Origin: Clostridia bacterium
GTDB lineage: Bacteria > Bacillota > Clostridia > Peptostreptococcales > Acidaminobacteraceae
DNA length: 47,671 nt
NCBI GenBank assembly: GCA_016938815.1
Contig: JAFGTX010000121.1
Coordinates: forward strand, 1-47,671
Direction of reading: 5' to 3'
The notes under the pieces: model-generated
Told to the model about the DNA's origin: nothing
Databases searched by the model: none
Seen by the model: the letters and a program-made list of their open reading frames with translations, nothing else
Position numbers and translations under genes: made by a program
In this document: piece after piece, positions 25,524 through 37,437 of the stretch
Layout: every line of letters starts with the position of its first letter
Position numbering within the stretch: position 1 is the first letter of the stretch

Positions 25524-26564
25524 ATGGATGTTATTTTTCTGCCTTTCATAATAGCGGTTATATTCAGTTACGGTTTTACGCCATTTGCCAAAGAAATGGC
25601 TTACAAGATCGGTGCGATTGATATTCCGAAAGATGAACGCCGCATGCACTCCAAACCAATTCCGAGATTGGGTGGCCTTGCCATTTATATGGCTATCATC
25701 ATCGCGTTTGTCTTATTTTCAGACATGCCTAAAAATCAGGTGATGGGTATTATTGCGGGTTCCTCGATTATATTTTTCACCGGTGTGGTAGATGATGTCC
25801 ATCCATTGAGTGCGAAGGTTAAAATGCTGCTTCAAATCGTAGCGGCGTCTGTCATTATGGCAGTAGATATAAGAATACTTGGATTTGGTAATCCTTTTGT
25901 CGATAGCGGTTATGTACACCTTGGTTGGTTGTCGTATCCGGTGACACTCTTCTGGATTGTTGGTATTACCAACACGGTGAACCTTATCGACGGGCTTGAT
26001 GGCTTGGCTGCGGGCATTTCGGCGATATCGGCATCTGTGCTGGCTTATGTGGCTCTGATTAACGGGTGGACAGATACAGCGGTACTTACAGCGATTGTCG
26101 CAGGTTCCTGTATCGGATTTTTACCGTACAATTTTAATCCAGCTCAGATTTTTATGGGGGATGGTGGCTCCCTGCTACTTGGTTTTTTGCTGTCCACGAT
26201 TTCGGTAACGGGTACTTTAAAAAGTGCGACGGTATTGACGATTGCAGTACCGGTATTAGCCCTTGGCGTGCCGATTTTCGATACAACCTTTGCAATTGTC
26301 AGACGACTTATTATGAGAAAACCGATTATGCAGGCGGATAAGGGGCATTTGCATCATCGATTGCTTACGATCGGTTTTGATCAAAAGGGTGCGGTTGTGC
26401 GTTTGTATTCTATTAGTGTATTACTGGGTGTCGGTGGCGCTTTTATTGCTTCTGGAAGCTTTATAAATGCGATGGTTGCCTTAGCAATCGGCATTACGCT
26501 GATTATGATTCCGATTAGCCAAACGACGGCATCGGGAGAACGATTAATTAGAACTAGAAAATAA
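25524..26564 (+). CDS. tagO: undecaprenyl-phosphate N-acetylglucosaminyl 1-phosphate transferase (TagO/WecA type)
   Basis: Transfers GlcNAc-1-phosphate from UDP-GlcNAc to undecaprenyl phosphate, starting wall teichoic acid or other surface polysaccharide chains. It is a polytopic membrane enzyme of the MraY/WecA family with about ten spans. Family motifs are GVVDDVHPLS with the Asp pair near residue 90, NLIDGLDGLAAG near residue 152, FNPAQIFMGDGGS near residue 205, and the His-rich loop KGHLHHRL near residue 276 that marks GlcNAc- rather than MurNAc-pentapeptide transferases. It is 346 residues long. wecB/mnaA follows, which makes ManNAc precursors, consistent with a teichoic-acid-like linkage unit. 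Confidence 0.92.
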   Translation: MDVIFLPFIIAVIFSYGFTPFAKEMAYKIGAIDIPKDERRMHSKPIPRLGGLAIYMAIIIAFVLFSDMPKNQVMGIIAGSSIIFFTGVVDDVHPLSAKVKMLLQIVAASVIMAVDIRILGFGNPFVDSGYVHLGWLSYPVTLFWIVGITNTVNLIDGLDGLAAGISAISASVLAYVALINGWTDTAVLTAIVAGSCIGFLPYNFNPAQIFMGDGGSLLLGFLLSTISVTGTLKSATVLTIAVPVLALGVPIFDTTFAIVRRLIMRKPIMQADKGHLHHRLLTIGFDQKGAVVRLYSISVLLGVGGAFIASGSFINAMVALAIGITLIMIPISQTTASGERLIRTRK

Positions 26565-26567
26565 TAG

Positions 26568-26599
26568 AAATACGCACTGATTTAGGTGCGTATTTTTCT
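26568..26599 (+). terminator. intrinsic terminator of tagO
   Basis: AAATACGCAC (26568-26577) pairs perfectly with GTGCGTATTT (26586-26595), followed by TT and pyrimidines. Confidence 0.8.
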
Positions 26600-26665
26600 A
26601 TATCTTTATATTGATTATGTGTTGTTAAACAAATAACGAGATTATAGCTTTTAGGAGTGTGTTTT

Positions 26666-27784
26666 ATGATTAAAGTCATGTCGATTTTTGGAACGAGACC
26701 GGAAGCCATTAAGATGGCGCCCGTGGTAAAAGCCCTTGAACGTGCAGAGGGTATTGAGTCTGTTGTCTGCGTTACGGCCCAGCATCGTGAAATGCTGGAT
26801 CAGGTGTTGACGTTATTTGATATCCAGCCGGACCACGATTTAAATATCATGAAGTCGGGACAATCTTTAAGCGAGATTACTGCGCGGGTCTTATTAGGCT
26901 TAGAGGCGGTGATGAAAGAGGAAAAACCAGATTTGGTGCTGGTGCACGGTGATACTTCAACCACTTTTTCTGCGGCTTTGGCAGCTTTCTACAATGGCAT
27001 AAAAGTTGGACATGTGGAAGCGGGTCTGCGCAGCTATGACAAATTATCGCCATTTCCAGAAGAGATTAACAGGTCCCTTGTTGGACGTCTCGCAGACCTT
27101 CATTTTGCACCGACTCAAGGTAATTATAAGAATCTGATCTCGGAGCACATTAAGAAAGAGGCTATCTGTATTACAGGCAATACGGTGATTGATGCCCTGT
27201 ATGACGTCATTGAAGAGACTTATACCTTTGAACAGGATGTTTTAAACCATATCGATTACGCAAATCGAAGGGTGATTTTTATGACGGCCCATCGTCGTGA
27301 AAATTTAGGTGAACCGATGGAAAATATCTTTAGCGCTGTGCGTCATATCGTTGACCATAATGAAGATGTAGAAGTCGTATTTCCGATGCACTTGAATCCG
27401 AAAGTCCGTGAAGTGGCTTATAAGCACCTCGAGGGACATAACCGCATTCATTTAATCGATCCACTGGAATACAAGCCATCTGCTAACCTTATGAAACGCT
27501 GTTATCTGATTTTAACGGATTCAGGTGGCATTCAAGAAGAAGGACCGTCACTCGGTAAACCGGTGGTGGTGCTACGACGCGAGACGGAACGTCCTGAAGC
27601 AGTAGAGGCGGGAACAGTGCGAATGGCAGGTGTCGATCGAAATCGCATTATCGATATCGTTCAGACCTTGCTTTCGGATTATTCGGCTTATGAAGCGATG
27701 GCAGGAGCCGTTAATCCATACGGTGACGGCACCGCGTCGGAACAGATTGTTCAAGCGATTCAGCGTTTTTTTGATGGGATGTAA
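26666..27784 (+). CDS. wecB: UDP-N-acetylglucosamine 2-epimerase (non-hydrolysing)
   Basis: Interconverts UDP-GlcNAc and UDP-ManNAc, giving ManNAc for wall polysaccharide or teichoic acid linkage units. GT-B fold family marks include IFGTRPEAIKMAPV at the start, VTAQHREMLDQVL, HVEAGLRSYD near residue 95, the region TAHRRENLGEP near residue 208 and LTDSGGIQEEGPSLGKPV near residue 286. It is about 372 residues long. ATG 26666 is chosen because TAGGAG precedes it. The gene next to the atp operon in Bacillus is the same (mnaA), but here atoDA is inserted between. Confidence 0.94.
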   Translation: MIKVMSIFGTRPEAIKMAPVVKALERAEGIESVVCVTAQHREMLDQVLTLFDIQPDHDLNIMKSGQSLSEITARVLLGLEAVMKEEKPDLVLVHGDTSTTFSAALAAFYNGIKVGHVEAGLRSYDKLSPFPEEINRSLVGRLADLHFAPTQGNYKNLISEHIKKEAICITGNTVIDALYDVIEETYTFEQDVLNHIDYANRRVIFMTAHRRENLGEPMENIFSAVRHIVDHNEDVEVVFPMHLNPKVREVAYKHLEGHNRIHLIDPLEYKPSANLMKRCYLILTDSGGIQEEGPSLGKPVVVLRRETERPEAVEAGTVRMAGVDRNRIIDIVQTLLSDYSAYEAMAGAVNPYGDGTASEQIVQAIQRFFDGM

Positions 27785-28178
27785 TATAAAGGAAATTGTA
27801 TACGGTTGTACAGGTATATGTACAAAGTTTATAAATCTTTTACATAAAATAGCTCTAAACGCGTTTATTCTTTCGAATTGAAGGGATTAAGGCAAATATC
27901 ATCACAGAATGGGCCTTATATCAAGAATAACCTTGAAAATATTACGGAAATGATACAAAAGGGCTTACAAAGCGAAATAGTTAGTGATAAAATTAACAAG
28001 CGGAAATTTTATTGACTTGTGGATTAGTTATAAAGAATTTGAAGGTCAACCCCTATAAAAACCCTATTTTCTCAGAATTCCATTAGTAAAAATTAACGTA
28101 CGGTATCCACAAAATCTTTAAAATATGATATCCTTATAGAGTGGTTTATTTAGTCGTATTTTCTTTTGGAGGTAGCGT
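27785..28178 (+). other. 394-bp AT-rich gap before atoDA
   Basis: No coding region and no confident promoter or terminator. A small inverted repeat, TTGTAC (27806-27811) and GTACAA (27820-27825), lies just after wecB. TTGACT at 28012 has no -10 at usable spacing, and TATGAT at 28124 has no -35. Control of atoDA cannot be read from this stretch. Confidence 0.6.
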
Positions 28179-28832
28179 ATGAAAAAATTGATGAACATTG
28201 ATGAGGCTGCTGCACACATTAAAGACGGTATGACGGTAATGTTGGGCGGTTTCTTGGGTGTAGGTGCTCCAAGTACGGTGATTGACAAGATGATTGAAAA
28301 TGGCGTGAAAGATTTGACTGTCATTGCCAATGACACGAGTTTCCCGGATCAAAATATCGGTAAACTGGTCGTCAACAAACAAGTAAAGAAAGTCATTGCA
28401 TCGCACATTGGCACAAATCCTGAGACTGGCCGACAAATGAATGAAAATGAAATGGAAGTTATCTTGGTACCACAAGGTACACTGGCTGAGCAAGTAAGAG
28501 CTGGTGGTGCAGGTCTTGGAGGTGTGTTGACACCGACTGGACTGGGTACAGTTGTGGAAGATGGTAAACAAAAAGTGACAATCAACGGTAAGGTATACCT
28601 AGTAGAAGAGGCTTTAAAAGCAGATGTTGCTGTCATTAAAGCGTTGAAAGCGGATAAAAAAGGTAACCTTGTCTATGACAAAGCTGCTAGAAATTTCAAC
28701 CCATTGATGGCAATGGCTGCGGATTTAGTTATTGCAGAAGTGGATGAGATTGTCGAAGTAGGCGAAATTTCTCCTGATATGGTTATGACACCAAATATCT
28801 TTGTGAACATCGTCGTAAAGGGGGAAAAATAA
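28179..28832 (+). CDS. atoD: acyl-CoA:acetoacetate CoA-transferase, alpha subunit
   Basis: The alpha subunit of a 3-oxoacid type (class I) CoA transferase. It shows GMTVMLGGFLGVGAPSTVI at residue 18, the CoA-site loop GTLAEQVRAGGAGLGGVLTPTG near residue 105, and typical 217-residue length. With AtoA it probably moves CoA from butyryl-CoA to acetoacetate, releasing butyrate and giving acetoacetyl-CoA, which in lysine fermentation uses the acetoacetate made by Kce. Related enzymes also take acetate or succinyl-CoA, so the donor is inferred. GGAGGTAGCG precedes the ATG. The stop overlaps the atoA start by one base. Confidence 0.9.
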   Translation: MKKLMNIDEAAAHIKDGMTVMLGGFLGVGAPSTVIDKMIENGVKDLTVIANDTSFPDQNIGKLVVNKQVKKVIASHIGTNPETGRQMNENEMEVILVPQGTLAEQVRAGGAGLGGVLTPTGLGTVVEDGKQKVTINGKVYLVEEALKADVAVIKALKADKKGNLVYDKAARNFNPLMAMAADLVIAEVDEIVEVGEISPDMVMTPNIFVNIVVKGEK

Positions 28833-29485
28833 TGAGTGATATTAAAGCAATCATTGCTAAGCGTGTAGCGCAAGAGTTCAGTGATGGTAACCTAGTTAAC
28901 TTGGGTATCGGTCTTCCAACGCTTGTTGCAAACTATATTCCAGAGAGCATTGAAGTTATTCTTCAGTCGGAAAATGGTTTCGTAGGTATGGGACCAGCAC
29001 CAGAGGAATCAGAGATTGATCCCAATCTAGTTAATGCAGGTGCAATGCCAGTGACAACACTTCCTGGTGCCGCATTTTTCGATAGTGCCATGTCCTTTGC
29101 AATCATTCGCGGTGGCCATTTAGATGCAACTGTTCTGGGCGCATTGCAAGTCGATGAAAAGGGCAACTTGGCAAACTGGATGATTCCAGGAAAGAAAGTG
29201 CCTGGTATGGGCGGTGCGATGGATCTTGTTACGGGTGCGAAAAAAGTAATTGTAGCCATGACGCACACAGCAAAAGGCAGCATCAAAATTATGAAAGAAT
29301 GTACTTTGCCGCTGACAGCAGCGGGTCAAGTAGACCTTATTATAACTGAAATGGGCGTTATGCGCGTTACAGAAAAGGGACTTTTACTTGAAGAAATCAA
29401 CCCAGAGTTTACGGTTGAACAGGTTCAAGAGGCGACTGAAGCGAAGCTGATCGTTGCAGAACCATTAAAAGTAATGGAAATATAA
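28832..29485 (+). CDS. atoA: acyl-CoA:acetoacetate CoA-transferase, beta subunit
   Basis: The catalytic subunit. The active Glu that forms the acyl-CoA thioester intermediate lies in QSENGFVGMGP near residue 50, and LVNLGIGLPTLVANYIP and GGHLDATVLGALQVDEKGNLANWMIPG (in part) are class I marks. It is 217 residues long. Translation is coupled to atoD through ATGA/TAATG overlap. No plus-strand terminator is seen after it, so it may read into the atp operon. The substrate is inferred from kal-kce elsewhere in the window. Confidence 0.9.
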   Translation: MSDIKAIIAKRVAQEFSDGNLVNLGIGLPTLVANYIPESIEVILQSENGFVGMGPAPEESEIDPNLVNAGAMPVTTLPGAAFFDSAMSFAIIRGGHLDATVLGALQVDEKGNLANWMIPGKKVPGMGGAMDLVTGAKKVIVAMTHTAKGSIKIMKECTLPLTAAGQVDLIITEMGVMRVTEKGLLLEEINPEFTVEQVQEATEAKLIVAEPLKVMEI

Positions 29486-29521
29486 AAAATCCGCCGGGAA
29501 AGGCTGAGCCGTTCCCGGCGA
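29483..29521 (-). terminator. GC-rich hairpin after atoA, terminator-like on the minus strand
   Basis: CGCCGGGAA (29492-29500) pairs with TTCCCGGCG (29512-29520) and GGC with GCC inside, after one mismatch. On the plus strand it is followed by AAGAACCTC, so no intrinsic terminator there. Read on the minus strand it is followed by GATTTTTTAT, a textbook terminator. On the plus transcript it may act as a processing or stability hairpin. Confidence 0.65.
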
Positions 29522-29601
29522 AGAACCTCAAGAAAGTTCATGCAAAAGAGTTTGAATTTTCAGATGATTATTGAAAGTTAAACATGTTTAAAGGAGGCGG
29601 A

Positions 29602-29832
29602 ATGGGTAAGAAAGATCTTGGGATGTATCAGAATCTTGTTTTTGTCTCTCAGATAGGTATTTCAATGGCACTACCGATTTTTTTCGGCGTATATGGCGGC
29701 AACTGGCTGGACACACGAATCGGTACGCGTGGTATTTTTCTATTAATTGGCATATTACTTGGGGTAGGTACCTCGTTTATGAATCTATATAAAATTGCAA
29801 TTTCAAGAAGTAAAGACAGAAGAAGGAAGTGA
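29602..29832 (+). CDS. atpZ: AtpZ/AtpI family membrane protein of the ATP synthase operon
   Basis: A 76-residue protein with two membrane spans (about residues 12-33 and 43-63), the loop between them reading GGNWLDTRIGTRG, which matches the AtpZ family linked to assembly of the c ring or to Mg2+ supply. ATG 29602 follows AAAGGAGGCGG; an upstream in-frame ATG at 29584 lies before that ribosome site and is less likely. It overlaps nothing and precedes atpI by 4 bp. Confidence 0.82.
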   Translation: MGKKDLGMYQNLVFVSQIGISMALPIFFGVYGGNWLDTRIGTRGIFLLIGILLGVGTSFMNLYKIAISRSKDRRRK

Positions 29833-29836
29833 TGAC

Positions 29837-30244
29837 ATGGAGACGACAAAGCAGTTGTTAAAAACGACATATAAATATGTTGCCGTTCTCTATCTCTTCA
29901 GTATGGCTGTCTCAGTATTTTGGGTAGAAGACTATGTCCCTTTTATAATTGGATTGACCTTTGGGGTCGTGATCTCGGTGGTCAATTTTTTTGAGCTTGC
30001 AAGAACAGTACACCAGTCGGTGATGTTGCACCCTAAAAAAGCGCACAGTTATGCAATTAGACATTATTTTATTCGGTTTTTAATCAATGCAGTGGTTATT
30101 TTCATTTCTATTAAAGCACCATACATAAACATATTTGGTACCATCATAGGTCTGTTATTAATTAAATTTGTAATCTACTTTGCAAATTTGTTTAATGATA
30201 AAGAATACTTCAAAAACATCATAAGGAGAAAGGAGGGGGAATAG
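29837..30244 (+). CDS. atpI: ATP synthase accessory protein I
   Basis: A 135-residue membrane protein with four predicted spans, as usual for AtpI, which helps c-ring assembly. The pattern is short cytosolic start, two hydrophobic helices (about 15-33 and 36-55), and two more (75-93 and 96-115). GAAGGAAGTGA precedes ATG 29837. Its stop overlaps the GTG start of atpB by one base. AtpI is known to be needed to assemble mixed c rings in Acetobacterium woodii, which makes it relevant here. Confidence 0.8.
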   Translation: METTKQLLKTTYKYVAVLYLFSMAVSVFWVEDYVPFIIGLTFGVVISVVNFFELARTVHQSVMLHPKKAHSYAIRHYFIRFLINAVVIFISIKAPYINIFGTIIGLLLIKFVIYFANLFNDKEYFKNIIRRKEGE

Positions 30245-30951
30245 TGGGTAGCGAAGGTTTTGGACCACGGGTAGCATTTACGATTCCAGGCACTGAAATT
30301 ATGGTTTCGGAAACAGTTACCGTGACGTGGTTTATAATGGCAGTCATTATGATTATTACATTATTAGCAACGAGAAAGATGGAAAAAGTACCTAAGGGGC
30401 CTCAGGTGGTCACAGAAGCTATTGTTGGTGGCGTCAGAACGTTGACAATGCAAACGATGGGTGAGAAAAATGTTGGATTTACACCGTATGTAGGTATGTT
30501 GCTGTTCTTTATTGCATTTGCCAATCTTGCTGGTTTAATTGGTCTTAGACCACCGACGGCAGATGTTAATACAACCATGGCATTGGCACTAATGACATTC
30601 TTTATGACACATTTCTTTGGAGCCAAATCAAAGGGGATCGGCAGCTATTTAAAAGGATTTTTAGATCCGATACCATTGTTATTGCCACTTAATATTATGG
30701 GTGAGTTGGCAAACCCGATTTCGCTAAGTTTCCGTTTATTCGGAAATATAGTTGGTGGACTTATTATCATGAGTTTACTATATGGCGCACTTGGTGGTTT
30801 TACTGAAATGCTATTGAACATTTCGATACCATTTTTCCAAGTGGGTATTCCAGCGGTTTTACACGTCTATTTTGACTTGTTTGCTGGACTATTACAATCA
30901 TTTATTTTTGCAATGCTCACAATGGTATTTGTGTCGATGGCAATGGATTAG
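30244..30951 (+). CDS. atpB: F-type ATP synthase subunit a
   Basis: The membrane stator that carries the ion half-channels. Family landmarks are the essential Arg in NPISLSFRLFGNIVGG near residue 163 and PVLLHVYFDLFAGLLQSFIFAML-like terminal helices, with five or six spans in 235 residues. It starts at GTG 30244 within a strong AGGAGGGGG ribosome context. It faces the two c-subunit types encoded next and should set ion access for them. Confidence 0.95.
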   Translation: MGSEGFGPRVAFTIPGTEIMVSETVTVTWFIMAVIMIITLLATRKMEKVPKGPQVVTEAIVGGVRTLTMQTMGEKNVGFTPYVGMLLFFIAFANLAGLIGLRPPTADVNTTMALALMTFFMTHFFGAKSKGIGSYLKGFLDPIPLLLPLNIMGELANPISLSFRLFGNIVGGLIIMSLLYGALGGFTEMLLNISIPFFQVGIPAVLHVYFDLFAGLLQSFIFAMLTMVFVSMAMD

Positions 30952-30961
30952 TAGTTTATAG

Positions 30962-31799
<838 letters not shown>

Positions 31800-31840
31800 G
31801 GAATTGGACGTAAATTGTTAAAAACGAAGGAGGCAGATTA

Positions 31841-32374
31841 ATGTTGGTAGGATTAACAGCTGCCGAGTTACGCCTTGGCTTGGTTCAATTTGACTGGACG
31901 TTCGTTTTCCAAATAGCAAATACCTTGATCTTGTTTTTATTCTTGAAGAAATTCTTATTCAAACCGGTTACGTCATTTATGGAAGCCCGCGAAGAAGAAA
32001 TTTCTGGCGCATATAATGATGCAGAAGAAAAAAACAAGGAAGCAGACGCAATAAAGTCTGAATATTTGGAAAAGATCAGCAAGGCTGAGGAAGAAGGCAG
32101 AACTATAGTTAAAGAAGCTTCGAAGCGTGCCGAAAGACATGCGGATGAAATGATCAAAGATGCTGAACATGAAGTGGCGTCGATGAGGGATAAAGCGAAG
32201 CTTGAAATCGAAAGAGAAAAAACAAAAGCAGTCAATGCTTTGAAAAACGATATTGCAGGTCTTGCAATATTGGCAGCAACAAAAGTAATTGAAAAAGATA
32301 TGAAAGAAGAAGACCACAAGGATTTAATCAATAAATTCATCGATGAGGTAGGGGATGCAAAATGGCAAAACTAG
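31841..32374 (+). CDS. atpF: F-type ATP synthase subunit b
   Basis: The peripheral stalk subunit. One N-terminal membrane helix (about residues 18-40) is followed by a long charged coiled coil of about 130 residues; the LFKPVTSFMEAREEEI start of the coil is family-typical. It is 177 residues long. AAGGAGGC precedes the ATG. Its end overlaps the atpH start by 13 bp, so the two stalk proteins are coupled. Confidence 0.93.
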   Translation: MLVGLTAAELRLGLVQFDWTFVFQIANTLILFLFLKKFLFKPVTSFMEAREEEISGAYNDAEEKNKEADAIKSEYLEKISKAEEEGRTIVKEASKRAERHADEMIKDAEHEVASMRDKAKLEIEREKTKAVNALKNDIAGLAILAATKVIEKDMKEEDHKDLINKFIDEVGDAKWQN

Positions 32375-32904
32375 TAGCAAAAACCTACTCAGATGCTCTC
32401 TTCGAAGTAGGTATAGAAAATAACTCTTTGGAGCAGTTTTTAGAGGAATTTTCGTTTATTGAAGCAACATTCAAGGAATATCCCGATTTTCTGGAATTAT
32501 TCAAAACGCCAAAGATCAGTATTGAAGAACGAAAAGAAGCCATTCAATCGGTATTTGGGGGTAAAATTTCTTCGGAGATGTTGAACTTACTGAAAATCGT
32601 GTTAGACAAGAGAAGAGCGTCGGAAATTTTTGGAATTAAAGATGAGTTTAAGGTAGCGGTGCATAAACATAACAATGTTATAGAAGCGACTGTTATTTCG
32701 GCGGTGCCAATTACAGAAGCACAATCCGAGCGATTGGTAAAGAGTATGGCTGCAGTTACCGGAAATGATATTTTAATCAAAAATAAAGTCGATGAAACGC
32801 TTATCGGTGGTGTTGTCATCTATATTGGTGACAAGGTGATCGACGGCTCGGTTAAGAAGAAATTGAATGAACTAAAAGAAGAGTTAGCGCAAATAATAGT
32901 GTAG
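32362..32904 (+). CDS. atpH: F-type ATP synthase subunit delta
   Basis: Links the b stalk to the top of the alpha3beta3 head. At 180 residues it has an N-terminal six-helix domain starting AKTYSDALFEVGIE and the C-terminal conserved LIGGVVIYIGDKVIDGSVKKKL segment. It overlaps atpF by 13 bp and lies 24 bp before atpA. Confidence 0.94.
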   Translation: MAKLVAKTYSDALFEVGIENNSLEQFLEEFSFIEATFKEYPDFLELFKTPKISIEERKEAIQSVFGGKISSEMLNLLKIVLDKRRASEIFGIKDEFKVAVHKHNNVIEATVISAVPITEAQSERLVKSMAAVTGNDILIKNKVDETLIGGVVIYIGDKVIDGSVKKKLNELKEELAQIIV

Positions 32905-32925
32905 TAATTAATAGGAGTGATTTGA

Positions 32926-34443
<1,518 letters not shown>

Positions 34444-34475
34444 CTTTTGCGGCGAATAGCCTAGGAGGATAAGTT

Positions 34476-35342
34476 ATGGCTGGTGTAGGTACACGCGATA
34501 TTAAACGTAAAATAAAAAGCGTTAACAGTACTATGCAGATTACAAAGGCTATGGAACTTGTATCTACCGCAAAACTAAAGAAAAACAAAGATCGTCTTGA
34601 AATGACGAGGCCGTACTATGAAACGGTTTTGAAAACGGTAGGTGAAATCATGCGTGATGCAGACATCGAAGAGCATGAGTACTTATCGAACAGAGAGATC
34701 AGTAAATCTCTATATATCGTATTAGCGGGCGATAGAGGTTTATGTGGCGGATACAATATTAATGCTATTAAAGCTGCATTAGCGCACATTGAAGATCCTT
34801 CAAAAGCGCTGATCATCCCAGTCGGGAAGAAGGCTTTTGAATTTTTCAAGCGTAATGAATTTGAAATAGAAAAAGAGTATTTGGGGATTTCGGAAAGACC
34901 GGAATTTGCAGATGCGAGAAAAATTGCTCGTCTTGCGATGAAGTTATATTCACAAGAGAAGGTTGACGAAGTGCATCTCGTTTATACGCGTATGGAAAGT
35001 ACGATTTCACAAGTGGCGACACGGCTTAAGTTGGTGCCGCTTGACGTAGAAGCAGTTGCACAGGAAGTTGCAGAAGTGGCTGATGAAAAGGCTAGCTTTG
35101 AGCCGTCAGCAGAAGTTGTGTTGGATTACCTTATTCCTAAGAGTATTGAAAGTACAATCTTTGGTGGACTTATTGAATCTTCGGCCTCTGAACAGGCTGC
35201 AAGAAGAAATGCAATGGAAAATGCAACGGACAACGCTGAGGAGATGATTGAAGAGTTAACATTATCCTTTAATCAGGCGAGACAATCAGCGATCACGCAA
35301 GAAATTACCGAAATTGTCGGTGGTGCGGAAGCACTTAAATAG
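34476..35342 (+). CDS. atpG: F-type ATP synthase subunit gamma
   Basis: The rotor shaft. The N-terminal RDIKRKIKSVNSTMQITKAM and the C-terminal ARQSAITQEITEIVGGAEAL coiled-coil helices are both present, with SYDRGLCGGYN-type LAGDRGLCGGYN near residue 85. It is 288 residues long. TAGGAGGATAAG precedes the ATG. Confidence 0.97.
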   Translation: MAGVGTRDIKRKIKSVNSTMQITKAMELVSTAKLKKNKDRLEMTRPYYETVLKTVGEIMRDADIEEHEYLSNREISKSLYIVLAGDRGLCGGYNINAIKAALAHIEDPSKALIIPVGKKAFEFFKRNEFEIEKEYLGISERPEFADARKIARLAMKLYSQEKVDEVHLVYTRMESTISQVATRLKLVPLDVEAVAQEVAEVADEKASFEPSAEVVLDYLIPKSIESTIFGGLIESSASEQAARRNAMENATDNAEEMIEELTLSFNQARQSAITQEITEIVGGAEALK

Positions 35343-35363
35343 CTTAGATGAAAGGATGTGTAA

Positions 35364-36761
<1,398 letters not shown>

Positions 36762-36782
36762 GCATTAGATGGAGGTGTTTAA

Positions 36783-37205
36783 ATGGCTTCAACATTTAAC
36801 CTAAACATCGTGACGCCTGATAAAGATTTCTTTAGTGGCGATGTAGACATGATTATTGTTAGAACTGTCGAAGGCGACATGGGTATTTTGAGAAATCATG
36901 AACCAGTAGTGGCACCACTTGCTATCGGTTCACTGAAAATCAAAAAAACTGGTGGTTCATTCGAAGAAGCGGCATGTTCTGGTGGATTTATTAACATCAC
37001 AGAAGATGAGGTAACAATTATCACAGATGCTGCGGAGTGGGCTCAAGAAATCGATGTGGACAGAGCGAAAACATCGGCTGAAAGAGCTAAAAAACACTTG
37101 GAATCTGCAGGTGAGCACGTTGATATTCTGAGAGCAAAAGCGAGTATGGCGCGTGCGATGAATAGAATTAATATCGTGGAAAATAAATATCACCACGAAA
37201 GATAA
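36783..37205 (+). CDS. atpC: F-type ATP synthase subunit epsilon
   Basis: The central stalk foot and regulatory subunit. At 140 residues it has the N-terminal beta sandwich (NIVTPDKDFFSGDVDMIIV; GDMGILRNHEPVVAPL) and a C-terminal two-helix domain rich in Ala, Arg and Lys that can inhibit hydrolysis. ATGGAGGTG precedes the start. It is the last gene of the operon, closed by a strong terminator. Confidence 0.95.
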   Translation: MASTFNLNIVTPDKDFFSGDVDMIIVRTVEGDMGILRNHEPVVAPLAIGSLKIKKTGGSFEEAACSGGFINITEDEVTIITDAAEWAQEIDVDRAKTSAERAKKHLESAGEHVDILRAKASMARAMNRINIVENKYHHER

Positions 37206-37224
37206 AAAACAGAAAAAATTCATA

Positions 37225-37267
37225 AAACCAATTGTATGTTCTATATAATACAATTGGTTTTTTTTTG
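37225..37267 (+). terminator. intrinsic terminator of the atp operon
   Basis: AAACCAATTGTAT (37225-37237) pairs perfectly over 13 bp with ATACAATTGGTTT (37248-37260), followed by TTTTTT. Confidence 0.92.
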
Positions 37268-37311
37268 TTGATTTTTTGCTAAAAAAGATTTTAAAAAAAA
37301 CCCTTCATTTA

Positions 37312-37340
37312 TAGAAGTTTATTAAGTTTTAATATATAAT
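37312..37340 (+). promoter_or_regulatory. possible promoter of murA
   Basis: TAGAAG (37312-37317), 17 bp, TATAAT (37335-37340). The -10 is perfect and the -35 weak. The leader would be about 90 nt. Confidence 0.45.
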
Positions 37341-37437
37341 GGTAATGATTAGGCCGTACAAGTTATTGCAACATGTACAAAGTTTGAATATTCCGAAATT
37401 TAAAATAGGTAGTAAATGTTTAAGGAGGGCCAGTGCA

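Noticed and set aside
26622-26639. Rex-like site TTGTTAAACAAATAACGA before wecB
   Set aside because: Matches 12 of 14 defined positions of the Rex box, but the gene is not a redox gene and AT-rich gaps give such matches easily. Worth keeping only if rex targets in the genome share it.
27806-27825. Inverted repeat TTGTAC / GTACAA after wecB as a terminator
   Set aside because: Only 6 bp of stem and no T run; not convincing as a terminator.
28012-28034. TTGACT and TATAAA before atoD as a promoter
   Set aside because: The spacing is 11 bp, too short for sigma-70 type recognition.
31885-32340. 151-codon minus-strand frame opposite atpF
   Set aside because: A Ser/Ala/Phe-rich mirror of the coiled coil in atpF; no ribosome site or family match.
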